A stretch of DNA of 41,521 nucleotides from Nitriliruptorales bacterium. Lineage in GTDB: Bacteria > Actinomycetota > Nitriliruptoria > Euzebyales > Egibacteraceae. Numbering within the stretch: position 1 is the stretch's first letter; every line of letters starts with the position of its first letter. Made by a program: the position numbers and the translations under genes. Below are positions 25,139 to 34,500 of this stretch, in pieces. The stretch spans positions 1 to 41,521 of the forward strand of contig WHTC01000005.1 in assembly GCA_009379795.1 (NCBI GenBank). The letters run 5' to 3'. The notes beneath the pieces were generated by a model. It did no database searches and was not told the origin of the DNA. It saw only the letters and a program-made list of their open reading frames with translations.

Positions 25139-25527
25139 GGTTCCCCTTCAAGGAGCTTCCGGGCCACAGCGACGCGTACCTGAGGCCGGTGGTCACGGTC
25201 CGCTTGGAGGGATTGCTGCAGCCGCAGACCTGCCTGGTCGACAGCGGCGCGCTGCACAACCGATTCGGGCGGGTCCTCGCGGATGTCGCCGGCATCGATC
25301 TCAGCGATGGTGAGCGCGAGCGCTTTGGTGTCGGCGGCTTTCTCACCGAGGCCGCTACGGTGCCAGTACGGCTTCAGCTGGGGGAGGCCGTCTGGCAGGC
25401 GCCGGTCTCGTTCTGCGATCCCTGGCCGCTCGACTTCCAGATCCTCGGCCAGGAGGGCTTCCTCCGGTTCTTCCGCACAACGCTGTGCGCGGCCGAAGGT
25501 TGGGTCGAATGCACGTTCGAGAGTTGA
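25135..25527 (+). CDS. Retropepsin-like (clan AA) aspartic protease homologue
   Basis: The 130-residue protein has the single-chain plan of a bacterial retropepsin-like protein: CLVDSGALHN with the D-S-G triad (D36, S37, G38), a mid-chain flap-like GFLTEAATVPV, and the C-terminal ILGQEGFLRFF (from I103), which matches the 'ILG..fL..f' strand typical of the family. These proteins act as dimers, each giving one catalytic Asp. Ser in place of Thr in the triad is common in this family. There is no signal peptide or membrane segment. It overlaps the preceding gene by 4 bp, which suggests a functional pair. Its 3' end carries the LexA box of uvrA. Confidence 0.75.
   Translation: MRFPFKELPGHSDAYLRPVVTVRLEGLLQPQTCLVDSGALHNRFGRVLADVAGIDLSDGERERFGVGGFLTEAATVPVRLQLGEAVWQAPVSFCDPWPLDFQILGQEGFLRFFRTTLCAAEGWVECTFES
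25505..25520. promoter_or_regulatory. Near-consensus LexA (SOS) box upstream of uvrA
   Basis: TCGAATGCACGTTCGA matches the actinobacterial SOS box TCGAAC-N4-GTTCGA at 11 of 12 defined positions. It starts 107 bp before the uvrA GTG and lies inside the last codons of the retropepsin-like gene. uvrA belongs to the LexA regulon in several actinobacteria, so damage induction is likely here. Confidence 0.7.
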
Positions 25528-25611
25528 CGCACGCGGCCAGTAGACTGCTCTACGGACTCAGCGGTCCTCCTTCCCCGCTCCGTCCCTCTGTCGTGCAGGA
25601 GCGATCAGCGC

Positions 25612-28536
25612 GTGGTGAAGTCGTCCAATAGCGAGATGCTCATCGTTCGTGGCGCTCGCGAGCACAACCTCAAAGACGTCGATCTGGAGATCCCGCGCAA
25701 CGCGCTCGTGGTCTTCACGGGCCTGTCCGGATCCGGCAAGTCCAGCCTGGCCTTCGACACGATCTACGCCGAGGGGCAGCGCCGGTACGTGGAGTCGCTG
25801 TCGGCCTACGCGCGCCAGTTCCTCGGCCAGATGGAGAAGCCCGACGTCGACGTGATCGACGGCCTGTCGCCCGCCATCTCCATCGACCAGAAGTCGACCT
25901 CCCGGAACCCGCGCTCGACGGTCGGCACGGTCACCGAGGTCTACGACTACTTGCGCCTGCTCTACGCCCGCATCGGCAAGGCGCACTGCCCGGTCTGCGG
26001 CCGCCCGATCGCGCGCCAGACCGCCGAGCAGATCATCGACCAGATCGAGCAGTTGGCGCCCGGGACGCGCTTCCAGGTGCTGGCGCCGGTGGTGCGGGGG
26101 CGGAAGGGCAACTACGAGAAGCTGCTCGCGGACCTGTCCTCGCGAGGGTACGCCCGGGCACGCATCACCTCGGGGACCAAGCCGCCCGAGATCGTCGACC
26201 TGGCCTCGCCACCGAAACTGGCGCGCTACGAGCAGCACACCATCGAGGTCGTCATCGACCGCCTGGTGGGCAAGCCGAACATCCGCCGTCGCCTGGCCGA
26301 CTCGATCGAGACTGCGCTGCAACTGGCCGAGGGACTCGCCGCGGTCGAGATCGTCAAGAGCCCGCCCGACGCTCCTGCCGGCGCCCCTGCTGAGGGCGAG
26401 GTGCTGACCTTCTCCGAGCATCTCGCCTGCCCCTACGACGGGCTGTCGTTCGAGCAGCTGGCTCCACGCAACTTCTCCTTCAACACCCCCTACGGCGCGT
26501 GCGAGACCTGTGATGGGCTGGGCACCCGGCTGGAGGTCGACCCCGAGCTCGTCGTCGGCGACCCGGACCGGTCGCTGGCGGACGGCGTCCTGATGCCGTG
26601 GGCGACGGGCGGGCAGTCCAACTACTACAGGCAACTGCTGCGCGCCGTCGCCGAGCACCTTGGCTTCGACCCGGGGACGCCCTGGCGAGAGATCGACGGC
26701 GGGGACCGGCGGGTGCTGCTGTACGGGCTTCCCGAGGGGGAGCGGGTCCAGGTCCGCTACACCAACCGCTATGGCCGCAAACGCCAGTACGCGGCGGCGT
26801 TCGAAGGGGTCGTCTCGCAACTGCTCCGCCGTCACGCCGAGACCGAGTCCCAGACCGTGCGCGAGCGGGTCGAGGAGTACATGCGCGAGGTCCCCTGCAG
26901 CGCGTGCGGCGGGGCTCGCCTGAAGCCGCTGGTCCTGGGGGTGACCGTCGGCGGCAAGTCGATCGCCGAGGCCTGCGCGCAGTCCATCGCTGAGGCCGAC
27001 CGCTTCTTCACCCGACTGGAGCTGAGCGAGCGCGAGCGCATGATCGCCGAACGGGTCCTCAAGGAGGTGCGCGAACGGCTGCGCTTCCTGCTGGACGTCG
27101 GGCTTGACTACCTGACCCTGGACCGGGCGGCCGGCACCCTCGCCGGGGGAGAGGCGCAGCGCATCCGCCTGGCCACCCAGATCGGCTCGGGGCTGGTGGG
27201 GTGCCTGTACGTGCTGGACGAGCCGTCGATCGGGCTGCACCAGCGTGACAACGAGCGGCTGATCGAGACGCTGCTCCGGCTCCGGGACCTCGGCAACACC
27301 GTGATCGTCGTCGAGCACGATCAGGCGACGATCCAGGCTGCCGATCACCTGGTCGACATCGGTCCGGGGGCGGGGGAGCACGGCGGCGAGATCGTGCACG
27401 CTGGCAGCCTGTCCCACCTCAAGCGCAACCCGAGGTCGATGACCGGGGCGTACCTGTCCGGCAAGCGGTCGATCGGGGTGCCCGCCCGGCGCCGGCAGGT
27501 GGACCTCCAGCGGACGCTGCGGGTCCGTGGGGCGCGCGAGCACAACCTGCGTGACCTGACCGTGGAGTTCCCGCTGGGGGCGTTCGTCGCGGTGACCGGG
27601 GTGTCGGGATCGGGCAAGTCCACGCTGGTCAACGACATCCTGTACCGCAGCCTGCTTCGCCATGTGTACGGCAGCCGGGTCGCGCCGGGTCTGCACCGGG
27701 GGGTCGACGGGCTGCACCGGGTGGACAAGATCGTCGGCATCGACCAGTCGCCGATCGGCCGCACTCCGCGGTCGAACCCGGCGACCTACAGCGGGGTGTT
27801 CGACCACATCCGCCGACTGTTCGCCTCCACCCAGGAGGCGAAGGTGCGCGGCTACCAGCCGGGACGTTTCAGCTTCAACGTCAAGGGCGGGCGATGCGAG
27901 GCCTGCGCGGGCGACGGGACCATCAAGATCGACATGCAGTTCCTGCCCGACATCTACGTCCCCTGCGAGGTCTGCAAGGGCCGGCGCTACAACCGCGAGA
28001 CCCTCGAGGTGCACTACAAGGGCAGGACGATCAGCGAGGTCCTCGACATGTCTGTCGAGGAGGCGCTCGGCTTCTTCTCCTCGATCCCGCCGATCCTGCG
28101 GCACATGGAGACGCTCAACGACGTGGGCCTGGGCTACGTGCGGTTGGGACAGCCGGCCACCACGCTGTCCGGCGGGGAGGCGCAGCGCGTCAAACTCGCG
28201 TCCGAACTGCGCAAGCGAGCGACCGGCCAGACCGTCTACATCCTTGACGAGCCCACCACCGGCCTGCACTTCGACGACGTGAACAAGCTGCTGGCGGTGC
28301 TGCACCGGCTGGTCGACAAGGGCAACACGGTGATCGTCATCGAGCATGACCTGGACGTGGTCAAGACCGCCGACTGGATCATCGACCTGGGTCCGGAGGG
28401 CGGGTCCGGTGGCGGTACGGTCGTCGCCGCCGGCACGCCCGAGGACGTCGCCGCAGCCCCCAACAGCTACACCGGCAAGTTCCTCATCCCGGTCCTGGCC
28501 GCCGCTGGCGGAGTCGGGTCTGGCCGCCACGGCTGA
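25612..28536 (+). CDS. uvrA: Excinuclease ABC subunit A
   Basis: UvrA is the dimeric DNA-damage sensor of nucleotide excision repair, and delivers UvrB. The 974-residue protein has two ABC ATPase modules. The first Walker A is [11 protein letters not shown] (from residue 35), the second [11 protein letters not shown] (near 665). The signatures are LAGGEAQRI and LSGGEAQRV, so the first has Ala for Ser. Walker B regions are [14 protein letters not shown] and [14 protein letters not shown]. Zinc-module cysteines are visible in [23 protein letters not shown] and [10 protein letters not shown]. The start is taken as GTG 25612, with GGAG about 10 bases upstream; an ATG eight codons later is an alternative. 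Length is normal. Confidence 0.97.
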   Translation: MVKSSNSEMLIVRGAREHNLKDVDLEIPRNALVVFTGLSGSGKSSLAFDTIYAEGQRRYVESLSAYARQFLGQMEKPDVDVIDGLSPAISIDQKSTSRNPRSTVGTVTEVYDYLRLLYARIGKAHCPVCGRPIARQTAEQIIDQIEQLAPGTRFQVLAPVVRGRKGNYEKLLADLSSRGYARARITSGTKPPEIVDLASPPKLARYEQHTIEVVIDRLVGKPNIRRRLADSIETALQLAEGLAAVEIVKSPPDAPAGAPAEGEVLTFSEHLACPYDGLSFEQLAPRNFSFNTPYGACETCDGLGTRLEVDPELVVGDPDRSLADGVLMPWATGGQSNYYRQLLRAVAEHLGFDPGTPWREIDGGDRRVLLYGLPEGERVQVRYTNRYGRKRQYAAAFEGVVSQLLRRHAETESQTVRERVEEYMREVPCSACGGARLKPLVLGVTVGGKSIAEACAQSIAEADRFFTRLELSERERMIAERVLKEVRERLRFLLDVGLDYLTLDRAAGTLAGGEAQRIRLATQIGSGLVGCLYVLDEPSIGLHQRDNERLIETLLRLRDLGNTVIVVEHDQATIQAADHLVDIGPGAGEHGGEIVHAGSLSHLKRNPRSMTGAYLSGKRSIGVPARRRQVDLQRTLRVRGAREHNLRDLTVEFPLGAFVAVTGVSGSGKSTLVNDILYRSLLRHVYGSRVAPGLHRGVDGLHRVDKIVGIDQSPIGRTPRSNPATYSGVFDHIRRLFASTQEAKVRGYQPGRFSFNVKGGRCEACAGDGTIKIDMQFLPDIYVPCEVCKGRRYNRETLEVHYKGRTISEVLDMSVEEALGFFSSIPPILRHMETLNDVGLGYVRLGQPATTLSGGEAQRVKLASELRKRATGQTVYILDEPTTGLHFDDVNKLLAVLHRLVDKGNTVIVIEHDLDVVKTADWIIDLGPEGGSGGGTVVAAGTPEDVAAAPNSYTGKFLIPVLAAAGGVGSGRHG

Positions 28537-28589
28537 TCCGCCGACGCTCGGCCGACCCCACCAGCGGCGGGGCGTGCGACCATGGGGGT

Positions 28590-30500
28590 GTGCGCAACCC
28601 GGCTCTCGACTTCCGTCCCGAGCCCGGCTCGGTCCCTGCCGAGCCGGGCTGCTACCTGTGGCGGGATCGCCACGAGCGGGTCATCTACGTCGGCAAGGCC
28701 AAGAGCCTGCGCGCCCGGCTGGCCAGCTACTTCGGGTCCTGGTCCGGCATCCCCGGACGCACCCGGGGGATGCTCGAGTCGGCACGCGGCGTCGAGTGGA
28801 TCGTCGTCGACAACGAGGTCGCAGCCCTCCACCTCGAGTACAACCTGATCAAGAAGTACCGGCCGCGCTACAACGTCCGCTACGCCGACGACAAGAGCTA
28901 CCCCTACCTCGCCATCACAGTGCAGGACGACGTGCCGCGAGCGATGGTGCGGCGCAACCCGCGCAGGGACGGCACCCGCTACTTCGGCCCGTACGCCCAC
29001 GCCTACGCGATCCGGGAGACGCTTGACCTGCTGTTGAGGGTCTTCCCCGTGCGCACCTGCTCGAAGGGGGTCTTCGACCGCTGCCGCCGCACCGGCCGCC
29101 CCTGCCTGCTCTACCACATCGGCCGCTGCTCGGCCCCCTGCACGGGCAAGGTCACGGAGACCAGGCACCGCGCGCTGGTCGAGGAGTTGATCGCCTTCCT
29201 GGAGGGCGACACCGATGAGACCATCGAGCAGCTCACCGAGCGCATGACCGCGGAGGCCGCGAAGCTCAATTTCGAGGCGGCCGCGCGCCTTCGCGACCAG
29301 TTGGGGGCGGTGCGCCGCGCCCTCGAGAAGCAGGTGATGGTCACCGGGCGGGCGGAGAGCTTCGACCTGATCGCGCTGCACGAGGACGAGTTGGAGGCTG
29401 CCTTCCAGGCGTTCTTCGTGCGCCGTGGCCGGGTCGTCGGGCGCAAGGGGTGGACGGTCGACAAGGTCGAGGATCTCGACACCCCCGCGCTGCTGTCGCG
29501 TTTCGTGCTCGACTTCGCGATGGAGCGCGGCCCTGACCTGCCGCGCGAGATACTGGTCCCGGTGATTCCCGAGGACGCCGAGACACTTGAGCAACTGCTG
29601 ACGGAGGTGCGCGGCGCGGAGCCCGGGCCCGGGCGGAGCGGCGGTGGTGGTGGTCGGGTTCGAATCAGGGTGCCGCAGCGTGGCGAGAAGCGCGCCTTCC
29701 TGGAGACCGTGCGCGAGAACGCCGTCGAGGCCTTCCACCAGCACCGCCTGAAGCGTGCCAAGGATTTCAATGCCCGCAGCCAGGCGCTGAACGAGTTGCA
29801 GGATGCCCTGGGCTTGAGCGAGCCGCCCCTGCGCATCGAGTGCTACGACATCTCCACCCTCCAGGGCACCAACTCGGTCGCATCGATGGTCGTCATGGAG
29901 GACGCGCTGCCCCGCAAGAGCGAGTACCGGCACTTCTCGATCCGCACGCTGGACGGGCAGGACGACTTCGCCGCCATGGACGAGGTCATCTCCCGGCGCT
30001 TCAAGCGCCTGCTGGCCGAGGAGGAGAAGCCGGTCAGCGAGCGCACCTTCGCCTACCCTCCGGGCCTGGTGATCGTCGACGGAGGAAAGGGCCAGTTGAG
30101 CGCCGCCAAGCGGGCCGTGGACCGCCTCGGCATCGAGGGGGTGGAGTTGTGCGCCCTGGCCAAGCGCCTGGAGGAGGTCTTCCTGCCGGGGCGGCCGGAC
30201 CCCGTGATGCTGCCACGCGGCAGTGAGGCGCTGTTCCTGCTCCAGCGCATCCGCGACGAGGCGCACCGCTTCGCCGTCACCTACCATCGTTCCCGCCGGG
30301 GCAAGGCGATGACCGAGTCGGCCTTCGACGAGATCCCCGCGATCGGACCGGCCCGGCGCAAGGCGCTCCTCATCCACTTCGGATCGCTGCGCAAGGTGCG
30401 CCAGGCGAGCATCGACGAACTCACAGAGGTGGACGGCATCTCCCAGGGTCTGGCGACCACCATCCACGACCACCTTCACGGGCTCACGACCACGGGCTGA
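28590..30500 (+). CDS. uvrC: Excinuclease ABC subunit C
   Basis: UvrC makes both incisions flanking the lesion. The 636-residue protein has the N-terminal GIY-YIG nuclease (GCYLWRDRHERVIYVGKAKS, residues 20-39) for the 3' cut and a UVR motif that binds UvrB (AAKLNFEAAARLRDQLG, near 225). The C-terminal RNase H-like nuclease (IECYDISTLQGTNSVASMV, then VIVDGGKGQLSAAK) makes the 5' cut, and a tandem helix-hairpin-helix (IPAIGPARRKALL, VDGISQGLATTI) completes it. A Gly/Arg-rich insert with a run of glycines lies near residues 346-355. The start is the GTG at 28590. The gene follows uvrA by 53 bp and precedes rapZ by 4 bp, forming one rightward unit. Confidence 0.97.
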   Translation: MRNPALDFRPEPGSVPAEPGCYLWRDRHERVIYVGKAKSLRARLASYFGSWSGIPGRTRGMLESARGVEWIVVDNEVAALHLEYNLIKKYRPRYNVRYADDKSYPYLAITVQDDVPRAMVRRNPRRDGTRYFGPYAHAYAIRETLDLLLRVFPVRTCSKGVFDRCRRTGRPCLLYHIGRCSAPCTGKVTETRHRALVEELIAFLEGDTDETIEQLTERMTAEAAKLNFEAAARLRDQLGAVRRALEKQVMVTGRAESFDLIALHEDELEAAFQAFFVRRGRVVGRKGWTVDKVEDLDTPALLSRFVLDFAMERGPDLPREILVPVIPEDAETLEQLLTEVRGAEPGPGRSGGGGGRVRIRVPQRGEKRAFLETVRENAVEAFHQHRLKRAKDFNARSQALNELQDALGLSEPPLRIECYDISTLQGTNSVASMVVMEDALPRKSEYRHFSIRTLDGQDDFAAMDEVISRRFKRLLAEEEKPVSERTFAYPPGLVIVDGGKGQLSAAKRAVDRLGIEGVELCALAKRLEEVFLPGRPDPVMLPRGSEALFLLQRIRDEAHRFAVTYHRSRRGKAMTESAFDEIPAIGPARRKALLIHFGSLRKVRQASIDELTEVDGISQGLATTIHDHLHGLTTTG

Positions 30501-30504
30501 CGCG

Positions 30505-31365
30505 ATGCGGCCGCAGCTTGCGATCATCACCGGGCTGTCCGGCGCCGGCCGGACCACCGCGGCCAAGGTGCTGGAGGACCTCGGCTACTTCGTCATCGAC
30601 AACATGCCGCCGGCGCTGATCGAGCGGGTGGTGGACCTGGCCACCGCGAAGGGCTCGACCGTGGATCGGGTCGCGCTGGTGGTGGACGTGCGCGGACGGG
30701 CGTTCTTCGGTGACCTGCGCGCCACGCTGGCCTCGCTGGCCGAACGCAACCTTGGCCCGCGGGTGCTGTTCCTGGAGGCCGGCGACGAGGCGCTGGTGAA
30801 GCGGTACGAAGCCGCCCGCCGCGCGCACCCGCTGAGCGGGCCGGACCGCATCATCGACGGCATCGCCAGGGAGCGGGGGCTGCTGGCCGACCTGCGCGCT
30901 GAAGCGGATCTGGTGATCGACACCACCGACCTCAACGTGCACGATCTCCGCGACCGCATCACCGACGCCTTCGGCGACGAGGACCGCCGGGCGCTGGCGG
31001 TCAACGTCGTGACCTTCGGTTTCAAGAACGGCACGCCCCGGGACGCCGACATCGTCCTGGACGTGCGCTTCCTGCCCAATCCCCACTGGATCGACGAGTT
31101 GCGGTCTTTCACCGGGCTCGACGCGCCCGTCCAGGACTACGTGCTCGGTCAGCCCGAGACGGGTGTATTCCTGGAGCGGCTGTTCGCTCTGTTCGATGTG
31201 ATGGTGCCCTCCTTCCTCAAGGAGGGGAAGCACTACCTCACGATCGGGATCGGCTGCACCGGAGGCAAGCACCGCTCCGTGGTGCTCGGGGAAAAGTTGG
31301 CTCAACACATCCGAAGCCTCGGGGTCGCTGTCCAGGTGGAGCACCGCGATCACCTCAAGGAGTGA
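30505..31365 (+). CDS. rapZ: RapZ nucleotide-binding protein
   Basis: RapZ-family proteins bind nucleotides; in E. coli RapZ is an adaptor that controls the small RNA GlmZ, and actinobacterial members have unsettled roles. This 286-residue protein has the N-terminal P-loop GLSGAGRTT (10-18), with Arg at the usual Lys position, as in many homologues. VIDNMPPALI (near 32-41) and the C-terminal GIGCTGGKHRSVVLGEKLA are family hallmarks, the latter carrying the presumed ligand-binding Cys and His. The gene begins four bases after the uvrC stop and is followed directly by yvcK and whiA, the conserved rapZ-yvcK-whiA order of Gram-positives. Confidence 0.96.
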   Translation: MRPQLAIITGLSGAGRTTAAKVLEDLGYFVIDNMPPALIERVVDLATAKGSTVDRVALVVDVRGRAFFGDLRATLASLAERNLGPRVLFLEAGDEALVKRYEAARRAHPLSGPDRIIDGIARERGLLADLRAEADLVIDTTDLNVHDLRDRITDAFGDEDRRALAVNVVTFGFKNGTPRDADIVLDVRFLPNPHWIDELRSFTGLDAPVQDYVLGQPETGVFLERLFALFDVMVPSFLKEGKHYLTIGIGCTGGKHRSVVLGEKLAQHIRSLGVAVQVEHRDHLKE

Positions 31366-31370
31366 GCCTC

Positions 31371-32339
31371 GTGCGAGGAGGGGAGATGCCCGCAGTCGTC
31401 GCCCTGGGTGGCGGGCACGGGTTGGCGCGAGCGCTCGCGGCGCTTCGTAACCTGGGCGTGCGGCCCACGGCCGTGGTCACCGTCGCCGACGACGGCGGTT
31501 CCAGCGGTCGGCTGCGCCAGGATCTGAACATCATCGCGCCCGGGGACCTGCGCATGGCCCTGCTGGCCCTGGCGCGCAACCGGACGCTGGCGGGCGCCCT
31601 CACGCACCGTTTCCCAAAGGGGCAGTTGGCCGGTCACGCGCTCGGCAACCTGTTCCTGGTCGCACTGGCCGAGCGCGCGGACGGGGACTTCGTCCAGGCC
31701 CTGGACACCGCCGCGATCCTGCTGGACTGTGAGGGCCGTGTCCTGCCCGCCACCACCCTGCCCGTCTCACTGGAGGCGAAGGTCGGGGGCGAGCAGATCA
31801 ACGGTCAGGCGAGGGTCACCCGGGCCGGCGGGCGCGTCGAGCGCATCTGGCTGGAGCCGAGCGACCCACCTGCCTGCCCGGAGGCGGAGCGTGCGATCGA
31901 CGAAGCCGACGCGGTGGTGCTGGCACCCGGGAGCCTGTTCACGAGCATCGCCGCGGTCCTGCTGGTGCCGCAGTTGGCTGAGGCGCTGGCCCGGACCAGC
32001 GCCCGGGTGGTGATGGTGGCCAATGTGGCCACCCAGACCGGCGAGACCGACGGCCTGGATCTGGCCGGGCACGTGGACAACCTCCTTGCCCATGCGCCCG
32101 GCGTGACGTTGGACACCGTGATCGCGCACGACGGCCCGTGTCCCAACGGCGTCGATCCCCTGGGCACCGACCTGCGCCATCCGCGGGTGGGCGGCGTGCG
32201 CCGCGCCGATGTGATCACGCGCCGCGAGGACGGCGGCATCATCGCCGTCCACGACCCCCGGCGACTGGCCGCGGTCCTGGCGCCACTGCTGGGGGTGCCG
32301 CGGGGACGCGGAGTCCACAGCGCGGCCACTGTGTGCTGA
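31371..32339 (+). CDS. yvcK: YvcK/CuvA-family UDP-sugar-binding protein
   Basis: YvcK (CuvA in mycobacteria) binds UDP-GlcNAc-type nucleotide sugars and links cell wall synthesis to carbon supply. The 322-residue protein starts with the glycine-rich VALGGGHGLARALAALR. DDGGSSGRLR and PGDLRMALLAL follow, and the LAPGSLFTSIAAVLLVP segment lies in the second half. GTG 31371 was chosen because AAGGAG is 8 bases upstream. GTG 31362, which overlaps the rapZ stop, and ATG 31386, after GGAGGGGAG, are alternatives. The gene lies between rapZ and whiA as expected. Confidence 0.95.
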   Translation: MRGGEMPAVVALGGGHGLARALAALRNLGVRPTAVVTVADDGGSSGRLRQDLNIIAPGDLRMALLALARNRTLAGALTHRFPKGQLAGHALGNLFLVALAERADGDFVQALDTAAILLDCEGRVLPATTLPVSLEAKVGGEQINGQARVTRAGGRVERIWLEPSDPPACPEAERAIDEADAVVLAPGSLFTSIAAVLLVPQLAEALARTSARVVMVANVATQTGETDGLDLAGHVDNLLAHAPGVTLDTVIAHDGPCPNGVDPLGTDLRHPRVGGVRRADVITRREDGGIIAVHDPRRLAAVLAPLLGVPRGRGVHSAATVC

Positions 32340-32348
32340 GAGCCGCTC

Positions 32349-33317
32349 ATGAGCGTTACCGCCGCAGTCCGCGAGGAACTGGCCCACGTCGAGCAGGGCC
32401 GGGACTGCTGCGTGCGAGCGGAACTGTCCGCTCTGCTGCGACTCGGCGGCAGCGTGACCCTGTCGGAGCGAGGGATCGGCTACACGTTCGAAACCTCGAC
32501 GGGCGCGGTGGTCCGCCGCGCGCGTATCGCCCTGGACCGCATCCACGGGGTGCGCCGTGATGACCGGGTGGAGGAATGGATCGAGGTTCACGCGCCCGGC
32601 GGGCTGCACGCGGCCACCCGCTACCGGCTCCGGCTGGCCGGGGCGGTGGCGCCGGTGCTCACGGATCTGGGGTTGCTCAACCGCACCGGCCGTCCCGTCG
32701 ACGGCATCGCGCCACGACTGTCACGCCGCCGCTGCGACGCGATCGCCTCCGTGCGGGGCGCGCTGATGGCCGCGGGCAGCGTCACCGACCCTGAGGGCGC
32801 TCCGCACCTGGAGATCCGCGCCGCCGGGAAGGCCACCGCCACCACCCTGGCGCAGCTGCTGGTGCGCTGCGGCGGCGCCGGAGCCCGCGCCGCCCTGAAG
32901 GACGGGCAATGGCGCGTGGTCGTCAAGTCTGGCGAGGCTGCGGGAGCGGTGCTGGCCACGGCAGGGGCGCATACCGCGTTCCTGCGCTGGGACGCCGCCC
33001 GGTTGCGGCGCGAGCTGCGAGGGGAGGCCAACCGCGCCGCCAACGCCGACCGCGCCAATCTGGCCCGCGCCGTGAGCGCCTCGGCGCGCCAGGTCGCCGC
33101 GATCCAGCAGGCTCTGGCGACTCTCGACTGGGAGCAGTTGGCGCCCGAGATGCGCGACGCCGCGCTGGCGCGCCTTGCCAACCCGGAGGCCAGCCTGGCC
33201 GAGGTCGGCGGGCTGCTGGAGCCGCCGGTCGGCAAGGCGACCGTGCACCGGAGGCTCGCGCGCCTGGCGTCCCTGGCGGAGCAGTCCGCTCCGGCGGGCG
33301 GCAGCCGCCTCCGATGA
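32349..33317 (+). CDS. whiA: WhiA sporulation/cell-division regulator
   Basis: WhiA combines a LAGLIDADG-like domain with a C-terminal helix-turn-helix and binds DNA with WhiB-type partners to control septation genes in Streptomyces; homologues occur in non-sporulating bacteria. This 322-residue protein has the N-terminal MSVTAAVREELAHVEQGRDC region with a family Cys pair (GRDCCVRAELSALLRLGG). The middle RLSRRRCDAIASVRGALMAAG and the C-terminal NPEASLAEVGGLLEPPVGKA with VHRRLARLASLAE form the recognisable helix-turn-helix. The start is ATG 32349, nine bases after the yvcK stop. Confidence 0.95.
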   Translation: MSVTAAVREELAHVEQGRDCCVRAELSALLRLGGSVTLSERGIGYTFETSTGAVVRRARIALDRIHGVRRDDRVEEWIEVHAPGGLHAATRYRLRLAGAVAPVLTDLGLLNRTGRPVDGIAPRLSRRRCDAIASVRGALMAAGSVTDPEGAPHLEIRAAGKATATTLAQLLVRCGGAGARAALKDGQWRVVVKSGEAAGAVLATAGAHTAFLRWDAARLRRELRGEANRAANADRANLARAVSASARQVAAIQQALATLDWEQLAPEMRDAALARLANPEASLAEVGGLLEPPVGKATVHRRLARLASLAEQSAPAGGSRLR

Positions 33318-33382
33318 GCACCGCCGCCATTCGAACGATTAGCCCGCCCCCCAACGGGGATGGTCGCTGTGGCAGGAGCCGG

Positions 33383-33453
33383 AGCGGGAGAGCCCGCTAG
33401 CATCACCTCAGGTTCCGCTGCACGGTTCATGGCCTTCCCCGTCGCCAAGGCCA
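33383..33453. promoter_or_regulatory. Two small hairpins between whiA and gap
   Basis: AGCGGG (33383-33388) and CCCGCT (33393-33398) form a 6-bp stem with a 4-base loop. TGGCCTT (33430-33436) and AAGGCCA (33447-33453) form a 7-bp stem with a 10-base loop. The first may end the whiA transcript and the second may lie in the leader of gap. The rest of the 173-bp spacer shows no gene; GAGGGAG lies just before the gap ATG. Confidence 0.3.
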
Positions 33454-33490
33454 GAGCCCTTCGACATCGAGCAGGAATGAGGGAGCGCAC

Positions 33491-34495
33491 ATGAGTACTC
33501 GCGTGGGCATCAACGGATTCGGCCGCATCGGGCGCAACTTTCTGCGCGCGGCCTATGACCGGGACGCCGACATCGAGATCATCGGTCTGAACGACATCAC
33601 GGATAACACGACGCTGGCGCACCTGCTGCGCTACGACAGCGTCCATGGACGCTTCTCCGGCAGCATCGATCTGACGGACAACGGCATCCGGGTCAACGGC
33701 CGTGAGATCGTCATCATGTCCGAGCGCAACCCGGCGGACCTGCCGTGGAAAGACCTGGGCGTGGATGTCGTCATTGAGTCGACCGGGCTGTTCACGCAGC
33801 GCGACAAGGCCGCCGCGCACCTGGAGGCCGGCGCGCAGAAGGTGATCATCTCCGCGCCCGCCAAGAACGAGGACGTCACGGTGGTGATCGGGGTCAACGA
33901 GGGCGACTACGACCCGACCAACCACGACGTCATCTCGATGGCGAGTTGCACGACGGGCTCGGTCGTGCCGCTGGCGAAGGTCCTGGACGAGAACTTCGGC
34001 ATCGAGCAGGGCTTCATGACGACGGTGCACGCGTACACCGCCGACCAGGGGTTGCAGGACGGGCCACACAAGGACCTGCGCCGGGCGCGCGCCGCGGCCG
34101 AGTCGATCATCCCGACCACGACCGGTGCGGCGAGGGCCGCCTCGCTGGCGCTGCCCCGGCTCGAGGGCAGGATGGACGGGCTCGCGTTGCGGGTGCCGGT
34201 TCCGGACGGCTCGATCACCGACCTGGTCGTCACGGTCGGCCGTGACGTGTCGATCGAGGAGGTCAACGACGCCTACCGCGCGGCCGCCGAGGGCCCGCTG
34301 CAGGGAATCCTGGAGTACACCGAGGACCCGATCGTGTCAGCCGACATCGTCGGCAACTCCCACAGCTGCATTTTCGACAGCCTGTCAACCATGACGAACG
34401 GGTCGATGGTCAAGGTGCTGGGCTGGTATGACAACGAATGGGGTTTCTCGTGCCGCCTGGTCGATCTGGCCACCTACGTCGGCGCGCGGCTGTAG
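33491..34495 (+). CDS. gap: Glyceraldehyde-3-phosphate dehydrogenase (NAD-type)
   Basis: The enzyme converts glyceraldehyde-3-phosphate to 1,3-bisphosphoglycerate with NAD. In this 334-residue protein the N-terminal Rossmann motif is VGINGFGRIGRNFLRA (5-20). The Asp of LNDITD points to NAD rather than NADP use. The catalytic Cys is C153 in ASCTTGSVVPLAKVL and the catalytic His is H180 in TTVHAYTADQ. The signature reads SCTTGS where most phosphorylating enzymes have SCTTNC, so the residue after the second Thr is Gly. GRDVSIEEVNDAYR and WYDNEWGFSCRLVDL at the C terminus are normal. It starts the gap-pgk-tpiA operon with GAGGGAG before the ATG. Confidence 0.96.
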   Translation: MSTRVGINGFGRIGRNFLRAAYDRDADIEIIGLNDITDNTTLAHLLRYDSVHGRFSGSIDLTDNGIRVNGREIVIMSERNPADLPWKDLGVDVVIESTGLFTQRDKAAAHLEAGAQKVIISAPAKNEDVTVVIGVNEGDYDPTNHDVISMASCTTGSVVPLAKVLDENFGIEQGFMTTVHAYTADQGLQDGPHKDLRRARAAAESIIPTTTGAARAASLALPRLEGRMDGLALRVPVPDGSITDLVVTVGRDVSIEEVNDAYRAAAEGPLQGILEYTEDPIVSADIVGNSHSCIFDSLSTMTNGSMVKVLGWYDNEWGFSCRLVDLATYVGARL

Positions 34496-34500
34496 AGGAC

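Noticed and set aside
25558-28530. Very long open frame antisense to uvrA (and a similar one antisense to uvrC)
   Set aside because: Stop-free antisense frames are expected in high-GC genes. The predicted proteins are Asp/Arg/Val/Gln-rich with no domain, while the sense frames encode complete UvrA and UvrC.
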